From contig JAJTTP010000002.1 of the NCBI GenBank assembly GCA_023313575.1, positions 1,550,001 to 1,614,000 on the forward strand: a stretch of 64,000 nucleotides of DNA, in the 5' to 3' direction. The notes beneath the pieces are model-generated. The model did not search any database. It saw only the letters and a program-made list of their open reading frames with translations, and was not told the DNA's origin. Position numbers and translations under genes: made by a program. This DNA is from Eutypella sp. D-1 (taxonomy: Eukaryota > Ascomycota > Sordariomycetes > Xylariales > Diatrypaceae). Position 1 is the first letter of the stretch, and every line of letters begins with the position of its first letter. Shown one piece after another: positions 47,906-58,247 of the stretch.

Positions 47906-49612
47906 TTACCGCCCATTCGCTACATGGCTGACGTTGCTCGCGTGGGCGATGAGGAACTTGCAGCAGGTGAGGGCGAACTTGCAGGCCTTAGTCCAGCCCT
48001 CCTCGTTGTTGGCCAGGCCCAGCTTGATGCTGAAGTGGCCGATCCTGTCGTCGCCGATCTTGTCGCCGTCGATCTTGTAGGGTAGGGCCAGAGGAGCGGG
48101 GGCTGCTGCTCCCGCGGGCTCACCGTCCGCGCCTGCTCCCGCGCCCGCGACTCCGGCCTCGGCCTGCGCCTGCGCCGTTTGCTGGTGGACATGGGCGCCG
48201 AGCTGGCGCACGAGCTCGAGGAACGCGATCATGCCCTTGTCGAACTTGCGGTTCCACGGTAGGTGTGAGGTGATGTCGCCCGAGGAGTATAGCTCCAGCA
48301 CGTTCTTCTTCGGAGCTGGTGGTGGTGGCCCGGCGGCGCCGCCCGCCCGCTGGGCTGCCGCCCCTAGCCGGCTGGACGATGGTGATGGGTAGTCGTAGCT
48401 GATGATCTTGGACGTGGAGCCCATGGGTAGTGGCTCGTACCCCTCGAACTTGTAGCCTAGCTTATCGGCGACGGTGACGACGAGAAGTAGCGCCTGGCCC
48501 CAGGCGGCGTTGATCTCGGGCCAGTCAACCGGCTTGGTAGATAACCGACCTAAGCGCAAACCGTTGATAGTCGCAAAGTTACCGTCGTGGTGAATCGAAA
48601 ATGTGTCGTTATAAACGTTCGCCCGCTGGAGTTTAATGAGCAGCTGGGAATCGTGGATATATTTGGAGTTGATGCTGTCCCTCTCGTTGTGGAACTCGGA
48701 TAGCTTCGTCGTGAACGCGTTACGCTCTCTCCAGAATTGCTCCTCCTCGGCGTCTAGCTGTTGTGACTCTTCCTCTAATTCGGCGATCTCTTTATCCAGC
48801 GCCGCCTTCTCCTTCTCTAACCTCAGCAGCTCATCCAGGGACTCCTGCTCCTCCTCCCGCGCCTTTGCGAGGGCCTGTTCTGCTTCGGTAATATCCTCTT
48901 CGCTGGGGACGTCGGCCTGGACCTGTTTTAGGAAACTCGCATAGGCGTCTCGCTCACGCGCCGTCGCCTCTAGCCTCTTCTGCAGGCCATCCACTAGCAT
49001 TTCAGTGCATTCGACACATATTGGATGATCGATATCGGAGCGGGCGGAGAGGATTTCGAAGAGCTTGTTTATGCGCTCGGCTTCGTGAGGCTGGGCGGGC
49101 TTCCCGTCGTTCCGCTGACTGGCGGAGGAAGAAGACCGGCGTTGTCTCGGCGGGGACTGCTGTGGTTCCTTTGAAAGCCTGGGAGGTGCTAGCTGGGACT
49201 CGGTGAGGAGAACAAAAGACATGGCGGAGTTGTCGCGGAGGTGGCCATCGGGTCGCAGTCCGCTGCTATACTTCTTGAAGGTAGGAGGGCCGGCATTCTT
49301 GGATACCTGGTCGTAGAGGGCGCGCCTCTCGCTGTCGTGAGGGTAGGAGGGTCGTGATGATGAGGGCGGCTTGGGTTGTTGCTGTGACGTGGAACCTATA
49401 AAATTCCAGTGACAGCAAGGTTAGTCAAGGTTGAACGTCGAGGTTGAGCGAGGGAGAAATGAGAGAGAACAGAGAGACAACAGAGAGACCACAAGACCAT
49501 AGACAAGACTATAGATGGACGACTTACCAACAAGGAGATCAAAGGCAGCAGGATTCAAGTCGGCTAAAGACCCGTCGAGCTTCAGCGGAGTCCGGCATTT
49601 CTGACAATTCAT
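47906..49612 (-). CDS. atg6: Atg6/Vps30 (Beclin 1), PI3-kinase complex subunit
   Basis: Exons 49528-49612 and 47906-49395 encode 524 aa; the 132-bp intron has a GTAAGT donor and a TAG acceptor. Family role: Atg6/Vps30 is the shared scaffold of Vps34 complexes I (autophagy, with Atg14) and II (endosomal sorting, with Vps38). Seen here: N-terminal C-x2-C ('NCQKC'); the conserved 'MSFVLLTESQ' at residue 87; a Cys pair 'HPICVEC'; a long coiled coil (about 165-285); and the C-terminal BARA/ECD domain ending in the almost invariant 'GDDRIGHFSIKLGLANNEE' region. Two Ala/Gly/Pro-rich insertions in the BARA domain (near nt 48320-48370 and 48090-48190) are unusual but in frame. It faces the Scm3 gene head-to-head. 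Confidence 0.95.
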
Positions 49613-50501
49613 CTTGCTATTGTATTGTTATATCGTCCCATACTGTATCTCTTTGTAAGCCATGTAGGTGTAGCTTTGAGGTTATGTACAGAAGTATGAG
49701 ATGTGTACTTTGTAGAAGTAAAGCACATGCAGATATACCCAGGTCAGCTCAGGTGTAAAGTATGTAGAGTAGAAGGTTTAGGTGTATCCTGCTAGGTAGG
49801 TTGTAAGGTGAGGTTGATGTGCGTCATGAGCACCCCGGGCCTCTGATAGATTCCCTCTAGTGTAAGTACATAGCACTCGCCTGTGGACGTCTGCAGACTG
49901 CAGGTACATGCATACAATATCGTGTACCTTTTAGCCTGGCGGGTTAGGTGGCGGTACTTTCAACGTGGAATGTGATACTTACGGAAAGGTGGATCACTGG
50001 ACCCTATCACCCGCTTTACACTAGCTCATAGCACTATGTAATGTGGAGAAAGCTTCCCTAGGGATCCATTAGTTGGTACCTGGTTACTTATGTCACCCAG
50101 CCAATAGAGCCAGTACAATAGTACAGACGGATAAAGAAGTCACTCGCCTGATAAACCATCATTGGTCCGTAACAATTCACTGGGCCAACCAATTCTCATG
50201 TAATTCTGAAATCTAAATTTCACTTTCACATCCAATAATTAAATATTCATTTACCCAAGACCCGATCTCTAATATTTCACCTGCGATGACGTTTCGAGAA
50301 GGCGAGCGGCCAAAATTACATTGATGACTATTGCTGCTATTGAGGGAGTGTTAGAAAATAGCCTTTGTCCTTCCCGCATGTCAATCGCTGCTTTCCCTGC
50401 CGGGACCCGTCAGGACGAAGCTGGAGCCTCCTACAATAGGACGGAAATTGTCTTGTCTGGCTGTCCAATGACAATTTAGTTGCTATGAGATAGCTTTGAA
50501 G
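49613..50501. other. Divergent promoter region between atg6 and scm3
   Basis: 889 bp between two outward-facing start codons, so it must carry both promoters. A GTAGGTTGTAAGGTGAGG-like run near 49796 and a GGTACC near 50076 are visible; no gene is supported. Confidence 0.6.
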
Positions 50502-53500
50502 ATGGAGCCGCCTACTAAACGCATAAAACTTCACGACAATGGCGTCGAGGAGGAGAATGACGATGAGCTGGCAATGACTCCGTCTCAATTCGATGCTTAC
50601 CAGGACCCCTTGTATGAGCTCGACAAGGGAAGGGCCAAGGCGGCTACCAGATTGAAGTCAACGTTTGAGCACATCTTTCAGAAGTATGAAAAGGACTTCA
50701 CTGATACCGGCGATGAGATTGACTTGGAGACTGGCGAGATCATCATCAACAATGGGCATCTCGAATCTATGCGAGACGGAAACGAGGATGGGTTTCGGTC
50801 TGATGGCGACGACGACAACGAATCTGTTTCCAGTGCGGACGAGAGGGCTAAGGGTACTTCCGATGCCATTGGGAAAAAGGCCTCAGACCCTTGGGACGAT
50901 CCATTCGGGGCAGGTCACACACTGTCGTCCCTTTCCATGTCCCCCGGCCCCTTTGGTGCCCCCCCACCGTTCTCCTTGGATTCTGCATTGCCTAGCGCCC
51001 AAGCTGCCGACCCAACATGGCAAGCCCCTGACATCCCAGAATCGCTCCTCAGAGACAGCCACGGCTTTCGGAATCAATTCATGGGCCATCCCGGCTCTCT
51101 AGAGTACAACAGTTTCGGTCAAGTAAGGATAAGGAGCTCCTTCAAAGACGTATTCGGTTATCAACCCCCAAGGAAATTCATGACCGCAAAGTCATTTGCA
51201 AAGAAAGGCCTAAATCCACCATCTTCGGATGAGACTGAATACACGGAGACCGAGGAGGAGGACATATTGCTTAGACAGCCAACTCCACCGCCAGCGCCAA
51301 CACCAGTTCCAGAGCCACTTAGAAAAGCCCGGTCTCTCACAAGCAGTCACTCGGATGCAAGAGCTGTCACTTCAAGTGTAGACAAGAACACCTCTAAGCA
51401 TGATGGTGCCGTAACTAAAGAAACTACACGGAAACGGGGCCGCCCAAGGAAGAGCATGAACGGTACTTTGGCCCATGAATCAACACTTAGCGGCCGTGAG
51501 GTCGTGGCTCCGACGAAAGTGAAATCCGCATCAGCACGGGATGTTCCATATACACCCCAAGATTCAGCAGAGGAGCTACAAGAGCCGGATTCGCCAGGAC
51601 ACGGTATCTACTCGACTAAGGGCTCGACCCCGCGCAATCAAGAACCCGAACGGAGTGATTCGGGGCATCGACGGTCGGCACGGGAAAGGAAGCAAACTGA
51701 CTTCTACGGAAGAACGGTCACGCCGAGCAAAAGCCAGCTGAAAAAGAAGGTAGCGGCATCTGAAATGAACCCTGCAGGCAGCGACGCCGAAGACGTGGGC
51801 GAGCACGTCCTAGAGCCGTCGCAGGAGAGTGTCGAAAGGCTTCCTGTGCCCGCGGTCACGGAGCAGTTTGAGATTGAAGATACTGCTCCACATGAAGACC
51901 AGACCGAAGAGAGATCGATTAATGGTCTGGATGCTACATCAGACGCAGAGGGGAACCGGCAGGCATCGACAAAGGTCCCCGAGGCTGCGAACTTGTCGAT
52001 GGATAAGAACGAACTACAGAGGACCTCTGAAAGATTGCCTTCCGATACACAGGTTCCTACCGGAGAGAAGCAAAGCACAGTGCCCTCTGCCCCGGATGAA
52101 GTCGCGAGTCAAGAACTTGCAATTCAACCGACCGAGATCGTTCTGAGCGACAAGACAGACCAGCCCGATAACTTCCTAGACAGGGATGATAGAGATACGG
52201 CAGAATCATTCGACGACACGACAGACACGGAAGTCTCACATGGTATGACTGGAAGCGACGTTAAACCGGAACTCAATGCTACCAATTCGGTAATACCAGT
52301 CGATCAGACGACAGGACAAGACAGTGCCACTACGACTATTGACGAATTCGAACCTGGCCAGTCGCTAGAGCCCCAGGAAGCTACACATGCCGAGTCATCA
52401 GTACTTACATCCGATCCCACGCCACCGGGAGAGGCGAGTCTTGAGACAGAGACTCCAAAGAACACAGCCCAAACGCCGAAAACACTCTCGACGACAAGGG
52501 TTCTAAGGCCAAGAAAGAGCCCCAATACCGCATCAGAAAACCTACTGGAAGCTGTCGACGATGATGACAGTAACGGAGCCCTGGAGACCAGGGATGGCCA
52601 CGACGCGGAACCCGGGCCCGCGACAACCACAACCACGCCGAAACGGCGACGACCACGCGACACTCTCGTCGTCATGCTACCACCGGCACCAAAAACCCGG
52701 GACGTCCCATCCCCTAGTACTGAGACTCCCACCGAACAAGTTGCACAGGCCAACAAGCTGCCACCAGCAGCACCCCCCACCCAAGAAAAGCGCAACAAGG
52801 GAATCAAAGCGCAGAAGCGGCCGGCTGCAGCAACACCCATGACTCCACGGAGGAGCCGGAGCCCGCACGACACGAGCGCGACGGGCGCGAGCCGAACGGG
52901 CCGGGGCCGGGGATCCACGACGACAGCCGGGGGCGCGACGCCGTCGTCGTCATCATCGGCCCTCGCAGCGCGGTACCCGCACCTCAGCAAATCCGCGCGA
53001 CGCATCGCGCTGTTCTCGTCGCTAGTACCCGACGACGAGGACGAGGACGACGAGCCCACCATGAACGTGCTCACCCCGACCTCCATCCTCGCCTCCTCGC
53101 CCCGCGCTTGGACCCCATCCTTCTCGTCCCCCTCCGCCTCCCGCTCCCGCTCCCGCATCGGTCTTACTAGCGGCCGCAGCCGTCTGATGTCCATGACGCC
53201 CCGTCGGCCCGGCGCCGGCGTAGGCGTCCGACTCTTCGGCCCGAAAACCGGAGCCAAGGACCCCCGGTCCTCGCCTACGGGTCCGCGACAGCGCGTCCTT
53301 GGCGGCGGCAGTAGCGCGGCGCAGAGCTCGCCCTTGGTCCCGCGGACGACGACGACGACGCCGACTCGGCGCGCGGAGAAGAAGGCGGCGGCGGGGACGG
53401 ATACTGGCAGCCCGAGAATGAAGGGGAAGGGTATATGGGAGGAGAATAGGGATAGGGATGAAGAAGAAGGAGAGGAGGAGGTCCTTACGCCCGGCGGAAC

Positions 53501-53567
53501 AGCGCGCAGGTGCGGCGAGGACGGCGTCGTTTGCGAGCGCGACTTCTGCTTCGTGTGCTGTCGCTAA
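50502..53567 (+). CDS. scm3: Scm3, CENP-A (Cse4/CenH3) chaperone
   Basis: A single exon encodes 1021 aa. Family role: Scm3/HJURP binds the CENP-A/H4 dimer and deposits it at centromeres. Seen here: an N-terminal Scm3 domain at about residues 20-92, with 'DELAMTPSQFDAYQDPLYEL', a basic helix, 'TFEHIFQKYEKDF', and the 'DEIDLETGEIIINNGHLESM' strand-helix that is diagnostic in moulds. A perfect AT-hook core (RGRPRK) lies at about 310-316, inside a long Ser/Thr/Glu-rich disordered region. A second basic, Ser/Arg-rich region lies at about 780-960. The C-terminus carries a compact Cys cluster (pattern C-x6-C-x4-C-x2-C-C), also seen in mould Scm3 proteins. The ATG at 50502 is the first in frame. Only the N-terminal domain and the tail look conserved. 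Confidence 0.87.
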   Translation: MEPPTKRIKLHDNGVEEENDDELAMTPSQFDAYQDPLYELDKGRAKAATRLKSTFEHIFQKYEKDFTDTGDEIDLETGEIIINNGHLESMRDGNEDGFRSDGDDDNESVSSADERAKGTSDAIGKKASDPWDDPFGAGHTLSSLSMSPGPFGAPPPFSLDSALPSAQAADPTWQAPDIPESLLRDSHGFRNQFMGHPGSLEYNSFGQVRIRSSFKDVFGYQPPRKFMTAKSFAKKGLNPPSSDETEYTETEEEDILLRQPTPPPAPTPVPEPLRKARSLTSSHSDARAVTSSVDKNTSKHDGAVTKETTRKRGRPRKSMNGTLAHESTLSGREVVAPTKVKSASARDVPYTPQDSAEELQEPDSPGHGIYSTKGSTPRNQEPERSDSGHRRSARERKQTDFYGRTVTPSKSQLKKKVAASEMNPAGSDAEDVGEHVLEPSQESVERLPVPAVTEQFEIEDTAPHEDQTEERSINGLDATSDAEGNRQASTKVPEAANLSMDKNELQRTSERLPSDTQVPTGEKQSTVPSAPDEVASQELAIQPTEIVLSDKTDQPDNFLDRDDRDTAESFDDTTDTEVSHGMTGSDVKPELNATNSVIPVDQTTGQDSATTTIDEFEPGQSLEPQEATHAESSVLTSDPTPPGEASLETETPKNTAQTPKTLSTTRVLRPRKSPNTASENLLEAVDDDDSNGALETRDGHDAEPGPATTTTTPKRRRPRDTLVVMLPPAPKTRDVPSPSTETPTEQVAQANKLPPAAPPTQEKRNKGIKAQKRPAAATPMTPRRSRSPHDTSATGASRTGRGRGSTTTAGGATPSSSSSALAARYPHLSKSARRIALFSSLVPDDEDEDDEPTMNVLTPTSILASSPRAWTPSFSSPSASRSRSRIGLTSGRSRLMSMTPRRPGAGVGVRLFGPKTGAKDPRSSPTGPRQRVLGGGSSAAQSSPLVPRTTTTTPTRRAEKKAAAGTDTGSPRMKGKGIWEENRDRDEEEGEEEVLTPGGTARRCGEDGVVCERDFCFVCCR

Positions 53568-54802
53568 GATCTATCTATCTATCTATCTGTCTGTTTATCT
53601 GTCGGGTTTGTCCTTGTGGCAGTGTATAGCAGATCGCTACCTGCTGCCTACCTGCTTACTTGTGATATAATTTAGATAGGCTGACGGAACAGCGTTGGGA
53701 GAGAGTAAGCAGATAGCGGAGATCCATATCAGGTAGTTCAGTTTAATACCATTCATTAATTATACCTCACCATCCCTTACCTCACCATACTGTGTGCTGT
53801 GCTATACCTACTTTAAGTATGTAACATGAGGGCTTCGCATGTACCTATTATCGTCATTTATCCCCGCAATTCCACAGTCCTGCCTGGGCGCAGTTTAAAC
53901 GGCCGCCCTCCCCCAACACTAAATAACTCTCGCCTCTTGCATTTGCTGGTACGGCTCGGGAGTGCCCGTTTCTTAACGTACGGTCGGTCTTGTTATGGGG
54001 CTTGTGGGCAAGCAGGGAAGTGCCCGGCTATTCGTGAGGTTTACGGTCCGCAGTGATGGCTATTTTGCACCTACTCCTTTTCTCTTCTCGGGCGGAGTGT
54101 TTTGTCCTAGTATATATAGTTCCCATCGCGCGTGGACTTCAGTTGATGGCTTTTGCGGACGTGGCCAATATGGGCGAGTTAAGCGAGAGTTGATAAAATA
54201 GGGGACGCCGTCACAAGCCAATGCTACGTCCCAATAAGTCGAACGGGTTCGAACGGGTTCATAGAGGAAAACATTCATCGTTATTTATGCTCTCTACACG
54301 CTGCCTTGCCCCCTGCGCTGTCCTGCCCTGCGCCTCCCCTTCCCTGCCCGCCCCTTCCAGGTATCGTGAAGACAGCCAACCCCCTCATAAGCGGAAAGCA
54401 CACCATCTAGCTACACCGCCAGAGTATTGTAGGAAAACCAGCCTGTGAGGTGTGGCCGTGCAACACGAGAGAGTACATACGGACAGTTGCTATGTAGGCA
54501 TTCCCTATTGTCCGGCGAGACTTGGGGTGGCCTGCACATTCGGTACTATACATGTCGAATGATCAAGGGGTATCTCGGGCCAGAGCCATGGAACAACCGA
54601 CTGCCGCACAAGCCGGTGATTCGAACCCCTGACCATTCTTGAGTACGAAGGCCAGAATGCCGGTGCCTCACTTGTAGACGGCAGTCAAAGCTGCTCTTGC
54701 ACACCTTCCGGGTTACGGAGGCTAGTTGGTGACGGTCGTTGTCGGCTCGGAGTTCATCAAGTCAATGCCCAAATTTTACGCTTGTGGTGGCCCGGTTTCA
54801 CG
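53568..54802. other. Convergent spacer between scm3 and cka1
   Basis: It begins with a TCTA/TCTG tetranucleotide run right after the scm3 stop (53570-53602). It also contains the hairpin at 54599-54686 described separately. No gene is supported. Confidence 0.6.
54599..54686 (-). repeat. tRNA-like hairpin element, 88 bp, terminal arms 14-16 bp
   Basis: The arms at 54599-54612 (GACTGCCGCACAAG) and 54671-54686 (CTTGTAGACGGCAGTC) are near-perfect inverted repeats, differing by two bases in the middle. An inner CATTCT/AGAATG pair (54634-54639 and 54653-54658) would extend the fold. On the minus strand the loop contains GGTTCGAATC, close to an RNA polymerase III B box. The element does not fold as a normal tRNA: the D arm and T stem are not convincing. 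It could be a decayed tRNA, a SINE-like copy or a MITE. No clear target-site duplication is visible. Confidence 0.45.
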
Positions 54803-56535
54803 TTATGAACTCGAACTCACAGTGGCCCCATTAAGGTACTGCTTGAGAGTAGCTTCGTCACGGATCTGGGCAAAGTAAGGATGGGCCATGGCCTCCTTAG
54901 CGGTCAACCGTTCCTAAAGGTGGACCGAGTAAGTAACGAAGCGCGCACTAGCCCACGATTTTGCAATCTTACCTGATGATCGTATCGTAGTAGCTTATCG
55001 AGGAAATCAATGGCCTCATTGCTGACGAAACGTTGGTTCTCGGAGCTGACGAAACTGTGCCAAGGCTTCTTCGGGAAGCGACCCAAGATGTCGTCATACT
55101 GCGGATCGAGCTCAATCTCGTACTTGTCGAGGTAATCGAACAGGTCATCTGTACCGAGTACCTTCGCGATCTTAACCAGCTGATCGGAGTTGCTCTGGCC
55201 ATGGAAGAATGGCTCTTTCCTAAAGATCATAGACGCGAACATGGCGCCTAAGCTCCACATGTCGAGACTGTAATCGTACTCTTGGAAATCCACCAATAGC
55301 TCAGGTCCCTTGAAATACCGGGAGGCGACCTTGAAAAGAGTTAGCGTGTATCCTACAATATATAGAACAAACCCCGATGGGGCAGACTACTAACTCGGAC
55401 ATTATATTCTGTACCGGGGTGATAGAACTCTGCCAAGCCCCAGTCGATAAGACGTAACTAGTGATTCTATTAGCGACGATTCTCGAGGACAGCGGGGACA
55501 AGGAGATAGATAGATACCTTCCTGTTCTCATGATCGATCATAACGTTATGAGGTTTTACGTCTCGGTGCATGATGCCCTTGCTGTGGCAGTAGTCGAGCG
55601 CCTTGAGGAGTTCGTAGATGTAGTAGCGCACATCGATGTCGTTGAACTTGGGGTAGAGGCTCCGGAAGTCGGTGTTGTTGACGTACTCAAAGATCAGCGA
55701 CGGGGTCTTACTCTATAAGTTCACACAAGGTTACATCAGTGACTGCCGAGGAGGAAAAACAATAACAAAACAAAACAAAAGCAAAACCCCCAGCCGGGCC
55801 CTAAGAGGATGGACCATCCGACATTTGAAAAGGGCTTACGAGAGGATTGCCGCCTACCTGGCTGTCTCTGACTACATCCAGTAGGGCGACGATGTTGGGG
55901 CCACCGGACAAGTTCTGGAGAATCTTGATCTCCCTCTTGATCTTCTTCTTCTTGACAGGCTTGAGGACTTTGATGACGCATTTTTGGTAGTTGACGATGT
56001 TGATGCCCTCGAACACTTCACTATACTTGCCGCGGCCTGTGGTGCAGTTGTGGATGTCGCGTTAGTTCCTCAGTGCTGAGTATAATGAATTAAAAAATAA
56101 CACGAGCGACCGCAATCAAGCGCGTGAGACGATGTTTCGAAACGTACCGATCTTCCGCACTACCTCGTAGTTCTCAAGAACTCCCCAACCTATGAAGTAA
56201 GACACGGATGGTTAGCGGGCAGAACATTGCGTGATTGATCGCGTCAATATGGGAAACCATCGTGTATGGGAAAGGCATGTATAGTCTGGATGGTCGCGCG
56301 ATCAAAAGGGTCAGGTTGCGCGACAAGAAGATGCGAATGGCAGGTCGGGAGACGCTGCAAAAGAAAAGAAGAAGCATGACTGCCTTCTGCCGTGTGCCGT
56401 GTGCCGTGTGCCGTGTGCCTTGTGCCTTGCGCCCCGTGCCCTTTCTCCTCCGCACAACTTACTGATGTTGACGCTATCGTAGTCCCAATAACTACGAGGC
56501 ATGTTCTGGTTGACATCAGCGTAGACTCGCGCCAT
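54803..56535 (-). CDS. cka1: Casein kinase II catalytic subunit alpha
   Basis: Seven exons (from the start: 56463-56535, 56148-56189, 55858-56036, 55518-55712, 55395-55457, 54973-55329, 54803-54913) encode 339 aa, the usual CK2-alpha length. Introns are 273, 111, 145, 60, 65 and 59 bp. Role: acidophilic Ser/Thr kinase, constitutively active, working with beta subunits on nuclear and cytosolic substrates. Seen here: glycine loop G-R-G-K-Y-S (39-44) with the CK2-type Ser, ATP Lys61, basic KKKK cluster (67-70), catalytic HRD 147-149, and DWG 168-170 in place of DFG, which is diagnostic of CK2. The end '[11 protein letters not shown]' is the normal kinase C-lobe terminus, followed by a short Ser tail. 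The first intron contains a heptamer minisatellite. It has the most introns of any gene in the window. Confidence 0.96.
56388..56440. repeat. Seven-copy heptamer minisatellite in cka1 intron 1
   Basis: TGCCGTG repeats four times from 56388, followed by degenerate TGCCTTG, TGCCTTG and CGCCCCG copies and a partial unit. It lies only 22 bp from the first donor of cka1, inside the 273-bp intron, the longest in the window. Confidence 0.9.
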
Positions 56536-58013
56536 GGCTGCGAGTTTGTGGTTCGACGCGAGGACCCTAAGCCCTGAGTGTTGGGTTGGTTGTGGTCCGG
56601 GTATTGTGTGTTGTTATGGTGTTATGTTTTTGTGAGGTTGCAATGCAGTTTGCGGTTTGCGGCTACGGCTGCGGCTGCGTCTGCGGCTGCGGTTCAAGAA
56701 GCGGCGACAATGCAAGGCGGAGATAAGAAAAAACTGGAGATAACTAGGTCTAGATTAAGTATGTCGGCATACGGTCCAGGCGGTACAGGCGGTACGAGCA
56801 GCGGTGCGGAAGAAGCGGGTGGTGGGTGCCGACTGACGGTGTCCAGACTGGTTTTGGTGGGTTTTAAAAAAGAGGACTTCAAGAAGAAAAAGGGAAGAGT
56901 TTATGAAGAAGGAATGAATAGCAAATGTGATAAGAAAAAAGAACAAGAAGTATAAGTAGTAAGAAGTTTAATGCAGAGAACTGCCTTCTTCCCTAGGTAG
57001 GTCCTTCTTGGGGATTCTTCTGACTTTACCCCTAACTTAGGTAGGTGAACCTTACATATGCACGTATGCAAGAGGGAAGTCACGATCGTTTCGTTTTGGT
57101 AGTCAGGGAAGGCAAAGGCATGTAGGATAGGATAACTTAGCCCAGTCAGGTAGAGTGGGATAGGTGGATGTGTTTTGGGAAGTGGGATTGTTATCGGCCG
57201 GGGAGGAGGTCTCTTGTTCTAGGCTCTACATAGCCCTGGAGCCTTCTGGGCGATTACTTAGGACAGTCTCTACGTACCTAGGTACTTAGGAAGTAGGTAC
57301 ATGAAGCGCAAACTTACTAGACGAGGTACGTGCAGCGACGGGAGTATGTAAAGTTCAGCCCGACTTTGGGATCGGCTTTTGAGTAACCGAGGGCCCCGCC
57401 AGAGCTACCCAATGCGCTAGTCTAATCAAGATAAGCCCGGCCTCATACGGATCCATCATAGGTATGTTGACAAATCAGAGCTGACCTACGTAGGTACAAA
57501 GTACCTGAGCCCATAGGACCCTGGAAGCCTGGCTGGCAGCGCTGGCTCCTGACAAGTACCTTGAGAGGGATAAAGAGTGACCTCCCGTCAGGACCAAATT
57601 GTTATACCGGCCGTTGTTAGGATAGAGGTGTCAAAGAGGTTTTAAACTAGCAAGATTTCATCTAGCACTGAAGATGCAACTCGGATTTTTTTCTTTTTTT
57701 AAAAAAAAAAAAAAAAACGCTGTCTCATGTGTAGAGCATTCCTGAACTGCACACTGCACACTGTACACTCGGCATCTCCAGGTTCTTTAACTTGTTGCCG
57801 CGTCTAAATTTATGAAAGTGTGTTTCTATGCATTCATTCGATCTGGCGAAACATGTGGGGCAGTCATAAGGCGAAGAGACCCTAGGTACACCTCTAGAGG
57901 ACTCAGCATGAGACGAAGGCATAAGATGGAAAGCATGTTCAAAACATATTGCATCATTCTATGAATTAGATACGAGTATCTATTGACACCTTGCCCTTTA
58001 CAAAAGGAACTAG
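56536..58013. other. Upstream region of cka1
   Basis: Near the cka1 start it has a GCGGCTGCG run (56657-56693), as expected for a GC-rich promoter or leader. Further out are TACCTAGGTA-like motifs (56993-57005, 57274-57302, 57484-57497) and a T15/A17 back-to-back homopolymer at 57686-57717. The 125-codon plus-strand ORF at 56578 is low-complexity and lacks an ATG. No gene is supported. Confidence 0.55.
57686..57717. repeat. Back-to-back T-tract and A-tract
   Basis: Fifteen bases of T (one C at 57693) are followed directly by seventeen A. It could act as a nucleosome-free or hairpin-forming element, or be simple slippage. Confidence 0.85.
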
Positions 58014-58247
58014 ATGTCTACCGAAGCACTTCTTGAATCACTACGAGGTAGCCTAAAAAATGCCACCGGAGAAGTTGATGCTTCAGTGAACCTCCCCTGG
58101 GTATATTGTGGCTACCGCGACGATGGCAAGTTTGAGCATTTGCAGCACAGACCCTTGACCATCCCCATATACTGCACCGAAAACCCCCAAGGGTTTCTGC
58201 AGAACGCCGTGGTAAGCATTCGCCTGACTGTAGCTGGAACACCATGA
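58014..58247 (+). CDS. Doubtful small ORF, 77 aa
   Basis: An ATG at 58014 opens a 77-codon frame of protein-like composition ('PWVYCGYRDDGKFEHLQHRP'). A GTAAGC at 58212 and CTGACTGTAG ending at 58233 would make a 22-nt intron, too short to be credible. The frame beginning at 58234 then continues open for about 48 codons in a different phase. Either this is a small gene with an unrecognised splice pattern, the remnant of a larger decayed gene, or chance. No family is recognised and the antisense strand is also open. Confidence 0.3.
   Translation: MSTEALLESLRGSLKNATGEVDASVNLPWVYCGYRDDGKFEHLQHRPLTIPIYCTENPQGFLQNAVVSIRLTVAGTP

Noticed and set aside
52304..53257. 317-codon minus-strand ORF within scm3
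   Set aside because: Antisense of the Ser/Arg-rich part of scm3, without any recognisable motif or splice signals.
54599..54686. A functional tRNA gene on the minus strand
   Set aside because: Although GGTTCGAATC resembles a T-arm, the T stem does not pair and no proper D arm or anticodon arm can be drawn.
56578..56955. 125-codon plus-strand ORF upstream of cka1
   Set aside because: It lacks an ATG, starts in the promoter of cka1 and consists of Ala/Gly and Lys runs derived from simple repeats.
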